From Microvirga sp. ACRRW (GTDB lineage: Bacteria > Pseudomonadota > Alphaproteobacteria > Rhizobiales > Beijerinckiaceae), in assembly GCF_022346925.1 (NCBI RefSeq), contig NZ_JAKRNJ010000004.1:310001-374000 (forward strand): DNA of 64,000 bases, given 5' to 3'. The notes beneath the pieces were generated by a model. That model searched no databases and was not told the DNA's origin. It saw only the letters and a list, made by a program, of their open reading frames with translations. The position numbers and the translations under genes are program-made. Shown one piece after another: positions 30,210-40,833 of this stretch (within the stretch, counting starts at the first letter, position 1; each line of letters opens with the position of its first letter).

Positions 30210-30237
30210 AAACGGCCGGGCTTTCACCCGGCCGTTT
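30210..30237 (-). terminator. Terminator of cpdB
   Basis: AAACGGCCGGG (30210-30220) and CCCGGCCGTTT (30227-30237) form a perfect 11-bp stem; on the minus strand it is followed by TTTTC. It is about 22 bp after the cpdB stop. Confidence 0.8.
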
Positions 30238-30259
30238 CAGATTGTCAGGGCTGCATGAA

Positions 30260-32206
<1,947 letters not shown>

Positions 32207-32315
32207 GGACGGCTTCCCTGTGAATGGAACGTTGTTCCTTAATCAGAAGGAAGCACATCTTTTATGACAGGATCAAGATAGCCGGCTCAAGGTATCCCTA
32301 CCAATTGCACCCTCT

Positions 32316-32415
32316 TGTCATCCCCGGCGAGCGCCAGCGAGGGAAGGGGATCCACGACTGGGTGCAGCGCTATGGATTCCCTTCCCCTCCGCTGCGCTCC
32401 GGCCGGGAATGACAC
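32316..32415. repeat. About 100-bp palindromic intergenic repeat, copy A
   Basis: It begins TGTCATCCCCGG and ends GGGAATGACA(C), with the right arm (from GGATTCCC to GACAC) identical to copy B. The arms of roughly 40 bp are imperfect inverted repeats around a variable centre. It lies 8 bp before the end of the PLP enzyme gene at 32423. The centre reads CCACG...CTATGG, the opposite orientation to copy B. Confidence 0.85.
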
Positions 32416-32422
32416 TGGAGGC

Positions 32423-33577
32423 TCACGACGCCCTGAGCGCCTCGTCGAGGTCGCGGTAGAGATCTTCCACGTCCTCGATGCCGGTGGAAAGCCGCAGAAG
32501 GTCCGGAGGGCAAGGCGTTCCGGGACCTTCGATGGAAGCGCGGTGCTCGATGAGGCTCTCGACGCCGCCGAGCGAGGTTGCCCTTTTCCACAGGCCGACC
32601 TTTGCGGCGGTCGCGATGGCGGCTTTTTCACCACCCGTCACCTGGATCGAGAGCATGTAGCCGAACCCGCCCTCCATCTGCCGGGCGGCGATGTCGTGGC
32701 CGGGGTGCTGTGGCAGGCCGGGATAGAGCACCCGCGCCACCTTGGGGTGCGCGGAGAAGCGCTGCGCCAGATCGAGGGCCGACTTTGCCTGCGCGGCTGT
32801 CCGCACATGGAGCGTGCGCATGCCGCGCATCAGGAGATAGGCCTCGAAGGGGCCGAGGATCGCGCCCTGCATCTTGCGGATGGAGGCGACCTTTGCCCAG
32901 AACTCATCGGCCTTCGCGCCCGCAAGCACCCCCGCCACCACGTCGGAATGGCCGTTCAGAACCTTGGTCGCCGCATGCATCACGATGTCAGCGCCCAGCG
33001 TCAGCGGACGCGTGTGAACCGGCGAGGCCGTGGTGGAATCGACCGCGAGGCGGGCGCCCGCCGCACGGGCGATCTCAGCGACAGCGGCGATATCGGTGAT
33101 GGTCCAGAGCGGGTTCGACGGCGTCTCGACCCAGATGAGCTTTGTGCTGCCCGGCACGACCGCTTTGCGCAGCGCATCGAGATCGTCCGTCTCCACGAAA
33201 TCGACCTGAAGCCCCCAGCGAACGGCCTCTGTCATCAGCCAGCTGCGCAGGGCCCAGTACATGACCTTCGACGCCACGATGTGATCGCCGGGGTTGAGCG
33301 CCTGGAACACGGCGGTGGCCGCAGCCATGCCGGAGGAGAAGAGCAGCGCGCCGGCTTGCGCCTCTTCCAGCATCGCCAGCACCTCTTCCGCCTCGCGGAT
33401 GGTGGCGTTGTCGGGGCGGCCATAGACGTAGCCGGTGGAATAGGCGTTGTCCTCGTCGCGGATATAGGTGGTCGCCACGTGGATCGGCGGCACCACCGCT
33501 TTCGTGATCGGATCCACATGCCCCATGGCTTGAGCGGTCAGGCTGCGCTTCGACCAGGGAAGACGGGACGACGACAT
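32423..33577 (-). CDS. metC: Cys/Met-metabolism PLP enzyme, cystathionine beta-lyase type
   Basis: 384 residues from ATG 33577, fixed by GGAGG 5 bp upstream. PLP-fold features are in order: TTYIRDEDNAYSTGYVYGRPDN, LLFSSGMAAATAVFQ, ETPSNPLW, VDSTTASPV and the internal-aldimine lysine in HAATKVLNGHSD. The usual ATKYLNGHSD has a Val for Tyr here. The family covers cystathionine beta-lyase, gamma-synthase and gamma-lyase; beta-lyase is preferred in this group but the specificity is not decided by sequence alone. It would cleave cystathionine to homocysteine on the way to methionine. metX and metW lie about 11 kb further on. Confidence 0.75.
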   Translation of the reverse strand: MSSSRLPWSKRSLTAQAMGHVDPITKAVVPPIHVATTYIRDEDNAYSTGYVYGRPDNATIREAEEVLAMLEEAQAGALLFSSGMAAATAVFQALNPGDHIVASKVMYWALRSWLMTEAVRWGLQVDFVETDDLDALRKAVVPGSTKLIWVETPSNPLWTITDIAAVAEIARAAGARLAVDSTTASPVHTRPLTLGADIVMHAATKVLNGHSDVVAGVLAGAKADEFWAKVASIRKMQGAILGPFEAYLLMRGMRTLHVRTAAQAKSALDLAQRFSAHPKVARVLYPGLPQHPGHDIAARQMEGGFGYMLSIQVTGGEKAAIATAAKVGLWKRATSLGGVESLIEHRASIEGPGTPCPPDLLRLSTGIEDVEDLYRDLDEALRAS

Positions 33578-33644
33578 GGGAACCTCCGACAAGCGTGGCA
33601 GTTGCGTGATATGAAGACGCGTACCTCTTAAAGGGATTTCAGTA

Positions 33645-34154
33645 ATGCCGACAGATCAAACCGTGACGGGCAGCCATGCAACACCGCCGCTCCTGCGGCT
33701 TCTGATCGCCGTCGTGCCGGTCGTGGCCGTCAGCTTCGCGGGCAGCCTCGTGACCCGTGCCAAGATCCCGACCTGGTATGCGGGGCTCGCCAAACCCGGC
33801 TTCAGCCCGCCGAACTGGCTCTTCGCCCCGGTCTGGACCACTCTTTATGCGATGATGGCTTATGCGCTCTGGCGCATCCTGTCGCTGCCGAGGAGCATGC
33901 CCGGACGCACGGGAGCGGTGGTTCTCTTCTTCGTGCAGCTCGCCCTGAACTCAGCCTGGTCCTTCGCCTTCTTCGGCGCGCAGAGCCCGCTCCTGGGCCT
34001 CGTCGTCATCGCCGCCCTGATCGTCGCAATCCTCGCCACGATCCTTGCTTTCTGGAAGCTCGACCGGATCGCCGCGCTGCTTCTCGCGCCGTATCTCGCC
34101 TGGGTCTGCTTCGCGACCCTGCTGAACGGCTCGATCTGGCAGCTGAACGGCTAG
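33645..34154 (+). CDS. tspO: TspO/MBR family protein
   Basis: 169 residues with five hydrophobic helices. Signatures are WYAGLAKPGFSPPNWLFAPVWTTLYAMM and, in helix 4, ALNSAWSFAFFG, both typical of the tryptophan-rich sensory protein family. TspO binds tetrapyrroles and cholesterol-like ligands in the outer or inner membrane and affects porphyrin handling. Its stop TAG at 34152-34154 abuts the stop of hpt on the other strand with no spacer. Confidence 0.92.
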   Translation: MPTDQTVTGSHATPPLLRLLIAVVPVVAVSFAGSLVTRAKIPTWYAGLAKPGFSPPNWLFAPVWTTLYAMMAYALWRILSLPRSMPGRTGAVVLFFVQLALNSAWSFAFFGAQSPLLGLVVIAALIVAILATILAFWKLDRIAALLLAPYLAWVCFATLLNGSIWQLNG

Positions 34155-34724
34155 CTACTCCGGCTTGTCGAACAGGTCCGGGTTCGTGTCGTAGCGGTCG
34201 AGCACACCGACGAAAGGAAGCTGGCGGTAGGAATGGGCGACATCCATGCCGTAGCCGATCACGAACACGTCGGGGCAGGTGAAGCCCACGTAATCCGGAT
34301 CGATGGACACGGCGCGCTTGCCGGGCTTCTCCAGAAGGACAGCCGTCTTCACGCTCTTCGCGCCGCGGGCCATCAACAGGTCCTTGGCGAAGGTCACCGT
34401 GCGGCCGGATTCGAGAATGTCGTCCACGAGCAGCACGTCGCGGCCGCGCACGTCGCTTTCCACGTCGCGCAGGATCGTCACGTTGCCGGAGGAGACAGTG
34501 CCGTCGAGATAGCTGGAGAGATGCACGAACTCCACCTGCGGCTCGAGGCCCACCCGGTGCAGGGCGCGGATGAGGTCCGCCGCGAACATGAAGCTGCCCT
34601 TGAGCACGGCGACGACGAGCAGGTTCTCCGGCTTGGAACGCGCGATCTCCTCCGCCAGCGCCTCGTTGCGCTTGGCGATGGCGTCTTCGTCGAAAAGAAC
34701 CCGGATACGGTGGGCAGCGGTCAT
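34155..34724 (-). CDS. hpt: Hypoxanthine phosphoribosyltransferase
   Basis: 189 residues. The PRPP motif is VLLVDDILESGRTVTFA near residue 97; the early VAVLKGSFMFAADLIR loop and the FVHLSSY segment match bacterial HPRTs, and the FTCPDVFVIGYGMD hood, with Asp near the purine, is present. It salvages hypoxanthine (and possibly guanine) to the nucleotide. The gene abuts tspO tail to tail and is divergent from ftsE with 280 bp between starts. Confidence 0.93.
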   Translation of the reverse strand: MTAAHRIRVLFDEDAIAKRNEALAEEIARSKPENLLVVAVLKGSFMFAADLIRALHRVGLEPQVEFVHLSSYLDGTVSSGNVTILRDVESDVRGRDVLLVDDILESGRTVTFAKDLLMARGAKSVKTAVLLEKPGKRAVSIDPDYVGFTCPDVFVIGYGMDVAHSYRQLPFVGVLDRYDTNPDLFDKPE

Positions 34725-34947
34725 CGTCGGTCAGTCCAGAAAAAATTGTCAAAAAGGCCCGAAGGCTTCCCTCTTCACGACCATGGCGACGCGCGGAAGT
34801 CAAACGGACTTCACGATTTTCCCGGCAAATCGGGAGATCGTGACCGCTCCTGCGGCAATGTTCCCCGGCCGCTTTGCTTTCCGTCCATGCCCCGCAAGTT
34901 TATGGCTTGCTAACCATGACCGGGCGATAAGTTGAGACGAATCGCCT

Positions 34948-34971
34948 GTGGCCGGCATCCCGTCCGGCCAC
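34948..34971 (+). promoter_or_regulatory. Hairpin in the ftsE leader
   Basis: GTGGCCGG (34948-34955) pairs with CCGGCCAC (34964-34971) and is followed by TTTGTCTT. It is terminator-like and lies 33 bp before the ftsE start. It may attenuate ftsEX; this is inference. Confidence 0.45.
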
Positions 34972-35004
34972 TTTGTCTTGCTTTCCAGGAGGGTTCAGGC
35001 GCGC

Positions 35005-35709
35005 GTGAGAGCCTATTACGACGAGGAATTCGATGAGGGCGCCGCCCCATCGGTGCATTTCGAGAATGTGGGCGTGCGCTATGGCATGGGGCCCGAGGTC
35101 CTGCGCGACCTGACCTTCTCCATCGAACCGAATTCCTTCCAGTTCCTCACCGGCCCCTCGGGCGCGGGCAAGACAACCCTGCTTCGCCTCATCCTGCTCT
35201 CGGTCAAGCCGACGCGCGGATTGATCTCGCTCTTCGGCGAGGACGTCTCCCGGATCTCGAAGAACGAACTCACCGGCCTTCGCCGCCGCATGGGCGTGGT
35301 GTTCCAGGATTTCCGCCTGCTCGACCACCTCACGACCTACGAGAACGTGGCCCTTCCCTTGCGCGTCCAGGGCAAGGACGAGGGGAGCTACCGCGCCGAG
35401 GTCGTGGAGCTTTTGCGCTGGGTGGGCTTAGGGGACCGCATGCACATGCTGCCGCCCGTGCTCTCCGGCGGCGAGAAGCAGCGCGCGGCGATTGCCCGCG
35501 CGCTCATCGTGCGGCCTGACCTGCTGCTCGCCGACGAACCCACCGGCAACGTGGACCCTTCGCTCGCCAAGCGCCTGCTGCGTCTTTTCATCGAACTCAA
35601 CCGGCTCGGAACCTCGGTGGTCATCGCCACCCACGATTTCAGCCTCATGGATCAGCTCAACGTGCGCCGCCTCGTGCTCGGCGACGGGCGGCTGCATATC
35701 GACGAATGA
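35005..35709 (+). CDS. ftsE: Cell division ATP-binding protein FtsE
   Basis: About 234 residues from GTG 35005 (AGGAGGG at 34987-34993, spacing 11); the frame opens at 34948 but that GTG lies in a hairpin. Walker A GPSGAGKTT, Q-loop VVFQDFRLL, signature LSGGEKQR, Walker B LLLADEPTGNVD and H-switch ATHD are complete. The VHFENVGVRYGMGPEVLRDL opening is typical of alphaproteobacterial FtsE. With FtsX it forms a type VII ABC complex that controls septal peptidoglycan hydrolases. The stop overlaps the ftsX ATG by 4 bp (ATGA). Confidence 0.95.
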   Translation: MRAYYDEEFDEGAAPSVHFENVGVRYGMGPEVLRDLTFSIEPNSFQFLTGPSGAGKTTLLRLILLSVKPTRGLISLFGEDVSRISKNELTGLRRRMGVVFQDFRLLDHLTTYENVALPLRVQGKDEGSYRAEVVELLRWVGLGDRMHMLPPVLSGGEKQRAAIARALIVRPDLLLADEPTGNVDPSLAKRLLRLFIELNRLGTSVVIATHDFSLMDQLNVRRLVLGDGRLHIDE

Positions 35710-36692
35710 GCCGGATGAACGCGCCCCAACCCCGCCTCAAGAGGGCCGCTCCGCAGAAGGAGCAGGGAGGAGCCAAGCGCCTTCCCGCCTCCTTGAGCCG
35801 CAACGCGCCTCTGGTGCCCGTGGACTCGGCGGGCGGTCAGGCGCTCGCCGCCGTCATCGCGATCCTGACCTTCCTGGCCGCGCTCTGCGCGGGCGGCGCG
35901 GAGCTGGTCTCCGCCAGTTCCGCCCAATGGCGCTCGGAGATCGCCCGCGAGGTTACGATCCAGATCCGCCCCAATCCGCAACGCTCCATGGAAGACGACG
36001 TGGCGCGGGCGGTGGTGCTCGCGCGCCAGACGCCGGGCGTGGAAACGGCCCAGCCCTTTACGAAGGAAGAATCCGAGCGCCTGCTGGAGCCATGGCTCGG
36101 CACGGGCCTCGACTTCAAGGACCTGCCGGTCCCGCGCCTCATCGTCATCAAGCTGAAAGAGGACGAGCGGCCCGATTTCGGACCCTTGCGCCAAAGCCTG
36201 CAGAAGGACGTTCCGGGGGCGACCCTCGACGATCACGCGCTGTGGGTCTCACGCCTGTCCACCATGGCGAACACCATCATCGGCACCGGCATCTTCCTGG
36301 TAGCCCTCGTTCTGGTCGCGGCGGGCTTGGCCGTCGTCTTCGCCACGCGCGGAGCCATGGCAGGCAACAAGGAAGTGGTGGAAGTGCTGCATTTCGTAGG
36401 CGCCAACGACGATTTCATCGCCAAGGAATTTCAACGCCGCTTCTTCAGGCTCGGCCTTCGCGGCAGCGCCTTCGGCGCAGGAGGCGCCTTGGTGCTCACC
36501 ATCATCCTCGGCCTCATCACCCGCTCCTGGCGCGCCAGCCCGGCAGGAGACCAGATCGAGGCCCTCTTCGGAGCCTTCAGCATCAGCTGGACCGGCTATC
36601 TCGTCGTCATCCTCATCGCGCTCCTGGTGGCGCTGGTCACGGGTGTCGTGTCGCGGCTGACGGTGAGACGTTTTCTTAACGGAAATGGTTGA
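35706..36692 (+). CDS. ftsX: Cell division membrane protein FtsX
   Basis: 328 residues. A cytoplasmic basic N-terminus precedes helix 1 (AVIAILTFLAALCAGG); a periplasmic domain follows (about residues 75-175), then helices 2-4 including IGTGIFLVALVLVAAGLAVVF and VVILIALLVALVTGVVS. The VVEVLHFVGANDDFIAKEFQRRF segment between the helices is the FtsX signature. It is coupled by ATGA overlap to ftsE. Role: transmits FtsE ATPase cycles to amidase activators at the septum. Confidence 0.93.
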   Translation: MSRMNAPQPRLKRAAPQKEQGGAKRLPASLSRNAPLVPVDSAGGQALAAVIAILTFLAALCAGGAELVSASSAQWRSEIAREVTIQIRPNPQRSMEDDVARAVVLARQTPGVETAQPFTKEESERLLEPWLGTGLDFKDLPVPRLIVIKLKEDERPDFGPLRQSLQKDVPGATLDDHALWVSRLSTMANTIIGTGIFLVALVLVAAGLAVVFATRGAMAGNKEVVEVLHFVGANDDFIAKEFQRRFFRLGLRGSAFGAGGALVLTIILGLITRSWRASPAGDQIEALFGAFSISWTGYLVVILIALLVALVTGVVSRLTVRRFLNGNG

Positions 36693-36871
36693 TCCTTCAT
36701 TGCCGGACTCGAAAGGTCTTCCCGCCTTCGGGCTCCATCCCTTGCTCGTTTTGTGAAGCAGCCCATCGCCTTACGCGGAAAAACGGAATTTCTTTCTGCA
36801 TGTTGCGCAGCTTCCAGTGGATAAAGAGAGTTGCCTCTCCATTGCCGCATTCTCCCTTATCATCACCCGAG

Positions 36872-37645
36872 ATGAGTTCGCAGACGCAGAGTTGGACGCC
36901 GAGCGCCATGGAATCCGCTGAAGCCTTGGGCTGGGGCTGGACGATGTCCGGTGCCGCGGCGCGCCCCGATAAAAGGTCCCCCATGCGGCGTATCCTGCGT
37001 ATCGGTGCATGGAGCCTGGCCACCTTCTGCCTGACCGGTTTTCTCGGTTTCCTGGCCTTCGTCTACAGCCTTGATCGTTTCGAGCAGCAGCCGGAAACCC
37101 GGGCCGACGGCATCGTGGCCATGACCGGCGGCGCGCAGCGCATCGGCGACGCCATCGACCTGCTGGCCAAGGGCTATGCCAAGCGGCTCCTGATCTCCGG
37201 CGTCAACGAGAAGACCAGCCGCGACCAGATCTCGCGCCTCAATCCCGGCCAGCGCCAGCTCTTCGATTGCTGCGTGGACCTGGATTACCGGGCCCGCAAC
37301 ACCATCGGCAACGCCATCGAGACGCGGCGCTGGGCCGAAACGAACGGCTTCGACACCCTCATCGTCGTGACCTCGAACTACCACATGCCCCGCATGCTGG
37401 TGGAACTCGACCATGCCCTGCCGAACCGGCAGAAGATCCCCTACCCTGTCGCCGCGACCGTCGACCCGCATGCCTGGTGGCACGATCCGGCAACTGCCAA
37501 GGTACTGGCCACCGAATATCTGAAGTTCCTGGCCGTCTGGGTCCGCACCCGCTTCGAGGACGACCCGGAGGATTCCTCGATGGCCTATCTCATCAGCCGT
37601 GGCGCCCCAAGCCAGCAGGCCAGCGCTCACACGTCCTTGCACTAG
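36872..37645 (+). CDS. YdcF-like DUF218 protein
   Basis: 257 residues if translation starts at ATG 36872; an alternative ATG at 36983 has an AAAGG site and gives 220 residues starting at MRRILRIGAW. The GC-rich third positions suggest coding from 36872. A membrane anchor (LATFCLTGFLGFLAFVYSL) is followed by the DUF218 domain: DGIVAMTGGAQRI, YAKRLLISGVN, DTLIVVTSNYHMPRM and a final FLAVWVR. DUF218/YdcF proteins such as ElyC act in envelope polysaccharide metabolism; the exact role is unknown. It follows ftsX by 180 bp and precedes plsC, a common cluster. Confidence 0.78.
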   Translation: MSSQTQSWTPSAMESAEALGWGWTMSGAAARPDKRSPMRRILRIGAWSLATFCLTGFLGFLAFVYSLDRFEQQPETRADGIVAMTGGAQRIGDAIDLLAKGYAKRLLISGVNEKTSRDQISRLNPGQRQLFDCCVDLDYRARNTIGNAIETRRWAETNGFDTLIVVTSNYHMPRMLVELDHALPNRQKIPYPVAATVDPHAWWHDPATAKVLATEYLKFLAVWVRTRFEDDPEDSSMAYLISRGAPSQQASAHTSLH

Positions 37646-37684
37646 AGCCCGAACTCACTAAGGTGAAATTACCCGCGGAGCCTC

Positions 37685-38485
37685 ATGCTCCGCTTTTTCC
37701 TTTTTCACGAAGCCATGCTGTTCGTTCGCTCCCTGCTGTTCAACGTCGTCTTCTACGCCTACCTCATCCTATGGCTGATCCTGCTGATCCCGGGCATGGT
37801 GATGCCGCGCAAGGTCTTCATCAGGATGGTGCAGGCCTGGGCGCGCTCCTCCCTTTGGCTGCAGCAGATCATCGCCGGCACGAAGGTCGAGATTAGCGGG
37901 CTTGAGAAGATTCCGCCCGGCGGCGCTCTGGTGGCGGCCAAGCACCAGTCCCTGTGGGAAACCTTCGCGCTGCTGACGCTGTTCGACGATCCGACCTTCA
38001 TCCTGAAGCGGGAGCTGATGTGGCTTCCCTTCTTCGGCTGGTATCTCTGGAAGGCGGGCTGCGTGCCGGTGAACCGCAAGGCCGGATCCTCAGCCCTCAT
38101 GCAGATGACGGCACGCGCCAAGGAAGAGGCGCAGCACGGCCGCCAGATCATCATCTTTCCGGAAGGCACGCGCCGTCCGCCGGGAGCGCCCCCGGCCTAC
38201 AAATACGGCGTGGCGCATCTTTATCAGAACCTCGGCTTTCCCTGCATTCCGGTCGGCCTGAATTCCGGCCTCTACTGGCCCCGCCGCCAGTTCATCCGCC
38301 GCCCCGGTACGATCCGCGTGGAGATTCTCGACCCCATCGCGCCCGGCCTGCCGCGAGAGGAATTCTTCAAGCTCACGCAGGAGCGGATTGAGGAATCCTC
38401 CAACAGATTGCTTGCGGAAGGACGGCGTGAGCTGGGCTTGAGCGATTCGGCCCAGACGCCCGCCGCTTCGACCACAAATATCTGA
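37685..38485 (+). CDS. plsC: 1-acyl-sn-glycerol-3-phosphate acyltransferase
   Basis: 266 residues. One N-terminal membrane segment (YAYLILWLILLIPGMV) is followed by the acyltransferase domain with AAKHQSLWETFAL (the HX4D box appears as HQSLWE), IIIFPEGTRRPPGAP and the block VNRKAGSS. The family puts the second acyl chain onto lysophosphatidate. The usual Asp of HX4D is replaced by Glu in this assignment, which is common in the PlsC-like group of Rhizobiales. ATG 37685 has GGAG 4 bp upstream. Confidence 0.9.
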   Translation: MLRFFLFHEAMLFVRSLLFNVVFYAYLILWLILLIPGMVMPRKVFIRMVQAWARSSLWLQQIIAGTKVEISGLEKIPPGGALVAAKHQSLWETFALLTLFDDPTFILKRELMWLPFFGWYLWKAGCVPVNRKAGSSALMQMTARAKEEAQHGRQIIIFPEGTRRPPGAPPAYKYGVAHLYQNLGFPCIPVGLNSGLYWPRRQFIRRPGTIRVEILDPIAPGLPREEFFKLTQERIEESSNRLLAEGRRELGLSDSAQTPAASTTNI

Positions 38486-38544
38486 TACTGCTAAGCTTTC
38501 TCGACCTTGACGGGTCGCTTCGCCGCACCTACATATAAGAACAT

Positions 38545-38982
38545 ATGGCGAACAAGCGAACCATATCCTGGAATACGGCTATGCGGGACCTCCGCAACGA
38601 CCGAATGCGGAGGGCTGGCGTGCGCGAGGAAAGGTTGAGGGCAACGGCGGGGCTGCGCTCCTCTCCCGCTACCTTGAGCTCATGGCGTGGCCTGTCGGGC
38701 CGCCGCTATATCGTCGGCGTGCATCCTCTCGATCTGAACGAACTCCTCGAAATCACGGACGCCGTGATTCTGGCGGTCAGCCGCGATGCAGGCGGCACCG
38801 GCCACGTGGTCGATTCCGTGCTCGCGGGCGCGGAGCCCAGCGCGGAGACGCGGACGCGATGGCTTGAAAAGGTACAGGAGCACGGCGCCTCCGAGCTTCA
38901 CATCCACCGCCTCGCCGACACGGAGGCCCGCCGTCGCGAAATCCTGGCGGACCTGCGCGAGAACGCGGATCACGCCTCCTGA
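38545..38982 (+). CDS. Conserved hypothetical protein, Arg-rich
   Basis: 145 residues starting MANKRTISWNTAMRDLRNDR. Two Arg-rich helices at the N-terminus, then RRYIVGVHPLDLNELLEITDAVILAVSRDAGG and a helix-rich tail ending in NADHAS. No domain is recognised; the NELLEI...AVILAV region reads as a small alpha/beta core. Its end overlaps the end of the convergent ChaC-like gene by 13 bp (38970-38982). Confidence 0.6.
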   Translation: MANKRTISWNTAMRDLRNDRMRRAGVREERLRATAGLRSSPATLSSWRGLSGRRYIVGVHPLDLNELLEITDAVILAVSRDAGGTGHVVDSVLAGAEPSAETRTRWLEKVQEHGASELHIHRLADTEARRREILADLRENADHAS

Positions 38983-39515
38983 TCGAGCGCCTCGACGATT
39001 CGCTGCATCAGCGGGTCGACGACCCCCATGGTCAGCAGATGCTCGTGTGTGGAGCGGACGTAATCGGGATTCGCGCCTGAGATGCCCTTCCCCTGCCGCA
39101 CCAGGGCCAACACCTCCTCGAAGCCGAGATTGCCCGCATATTGCTGATGCTTGCGGTCGGCCACGTAGCCGAGGGCGGTGACCGGACTGCCGTCGTCGAG
39201 CCGCAAGGACAGGTGCCGCTCGAGGTACACGCTCGTCACCTGCTCGCGCTCGCGCAGGTAATGCACCGTCGCCTCCGCCTCGTCCTTCGCGACGCGAAAG
39301 GCCACGCCGTGGCAGCGGCCGCCCCGGTCGAGGCCGAGCACGAGCCCAGGGTTCTCAGGTGTTCCACGATGGACATGGGAGAGAACGCAAAGCGCGCGGC
39401 GATAGCCGTAGAGCTGCGCATGGCGGCGCTCGACGAAAGGAAAGCCCGGCCTCCACATGAGGGAGCCGTAGCCGAAAACCCACAGATCGCCAGACCCGTC
39501 CGTCACTGCTTTCAT
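38970..39515 (-). CDS. ChaC-like gamma-glutamylcyclotransferase
   Basis: 181 residues. The first strand-loop FGYGSLMWRPGFPF binds the gamma-glutamyl group, and LREREQVTSVY carries the catalytic glutamate (REREQ) of the ChaC family. ChaC enzymes cleave glutathione to 5-oxoproline and Cys-Gly. The length and motif order match glutathione-specific ChaC. It is a second glutathione-linked gene in this window, after grxC, but too far away to be linked. Overlap with the preceding convergent gene is 13 bp. Confidence 0.85.
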   Translation of the reverse strand: MKAVTDGSGDLWVFGYGSLMWRPGFPFVERRHAQLYGYRRALCVLSHVHRGTPENPGLVLGLDRGGRCHGVAFRVAKDEAEATVHYLREREQVTSVYLERHLSLRLDDGSPVTALGYVADRKHQQYAGNLGFEEVLALVRQGKGISGANPDYVRSTHEHLLTMGVVDPLMQRIVEALDQEA

Positions 39516-39631
39516 GCCCGAACCTTGCCTGCTTCGTCTTTTAGGAAGCCGCGCTTTGACGGAAAAGCGGAGATCGCTTTTCCTATCGGGCGCTACCAGC
39601 TACGAAGCAGCAGCACAACAGGAGATCTTGC

Positions 39632-40681
39632 ATGGTCGAGGCCGTCAGCACGGAAAACCATCGCCGTAGCCGTTTCTGGCTCTATACGCCTTTCATCCTG
39701 CTGCTTCTCGTCGCAATTGCCTGGAGCGTCGCCTGGTTCTTCATCCGCAACCGCGCGGCCGAGGCGCTCGATGCGTGGATGACAGCGGAGGCGCGCAATG
39801 GGCGGCAATGGACCTGCACGGACCGCACCATCGCGGGCTATCCGTTCCGCATCGAGATCGTCTGCAACACGCTGCAACTGAAGCAGGGCGCGGTGACCGC
39901 CTCCTTCGGACGCACGGAAGCCATCGCGCAGGTCTATCAGCCGCGCCTCGTGATCGTGGAAGCAGCCGGTCCCTTGCGCGTCACCGACGGCAAGGCGAAC
40001 GTGCAGGGACAGTGGGATCTGCTGCAGGCGAGCATCCACGCTTCGCGGAGTGGGCTGCAGCGTTTGTCCGTGGCTGTGACGGCGCCGAAGTTCACGGTGA
40101 CGGGTCTGGCGCCGCAGGACATCGCCACCTCGAGCCAGTATCTCGAACTACACCTGCGCCCCAATCCATCCCGCGCGTCGGAGAAGGCCTATGACGCGGC
40201 CCTGTCGATCCGGCAGGCGACCGTGCCGCTGCTTGATGCGCTCATCGGTGGCTCGGAACTCACGGATCTCAATGCGGATGTCACCGTCTCGCAGGCCACG
40301 GGCTTCCAGGGCCGTCCGATCGCGCAGGAGCTGGAACGCTGGCGCAGCGCCGGCGGCACGCTCGACATCCTGATGCTGTCCGCCACTAAAGGCCCGCGCC
40401 GCATGGAGGCGAAAGGCAAGCTCAACCTCGACGAGGAGCATCGTCCCGCAGGCCAGCTCAACGTGGCGGCCGCAGGCCTCGACGGCCTCATCGGCAATCT
40501 CACGGGCAATCGCGCCAGCGGCGCTCTTCTCGGCGCCTTGCTCGGACAAGGCCCGCGCGCGCAAGGCGGCAACAATGCGCAGCAGCAGCTCACACCGCTG
40601 CCGACGCTCACCCTCAACAATGGCTTCATCGCGATGGGACCATTCGTGATCCCGAACGTGAGGCTGCAGCCGCTTTATTGA
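39632..40681 (+). CDS. DUF2125 domain-containing protein
   Basis: 349 residues. An N-terminal anchor (FWLYTPFILLLLVAIAWSVAWF) is followed by a large domain beginning EALDAWMTAEARNGRQWTC and GYPFRIEIVC, which are the DUF2125 hallmarks. The domain is beta-rich, probably periplasmic and related in shape to AsmA-like proteins; function is unknown. AGGAGA lies 6 bp before the ATG. Repeat copy B starts 14 bp after its stop. Confidence 0.85.
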   Translation: MVEAVSTENHRRSRFWLYTPFILLLLVAIAWSVAWFFIRNRAAEALDAWMTAEARNGRQWTCTDRTIAGYPFRIEIVCNTLQLKQGAVTASFGRTEAIAQVYQPRLVIVEAAGPLRVTDGKANVQGQWDLLQASIHASRSGLQRLSVAVTAPKFTVTGLAPQDIATSSQYLELHLRPNPSRASEKAYDAALSIRQATVPLLDALIGGSELTDLNADVTVSQATGFQGRPIAQELERWRSAGGTLDILMLSATKGPRRMEAKGKLNLDEEHRPAGQLNVAAAGLDGLIGNLTGNRASGALLGALLGQGPRAQGGNNAQQQLTPLPTLTLNNGFIAMGPFVIPNVRLQPLY

Positions 40682-40694
40682 CGATGCGCAGTTG

Positions 40695-40795
40695 TGTCAT
40701 CCCCGGCGAGCCAAAGGCGAGGGAAGGGGATCCATAGCGCAACGCTTGATCGTGGATTCCCTTCCCCTCCGCTGCGCTCCGGCCGGGAATGACAC
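40695..40795. repeat. About 100-bp palindromic intergenic repeat, copy B
   Basis: Starts TGTCATCCCCGG and ends GGGAATGACAC. The outer arms run in the same orientation as copy A, but the centre reads CCATAG...CGTGG, i.e. inverted compared with copy A. It separates the ends of DUF2125 and tyrC. Confidence 0.88.
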
Positions 40796-40833
40796 TGTAA
40801 GATCGTCGCTGCTTACTGAATGAAGCGCAGCGC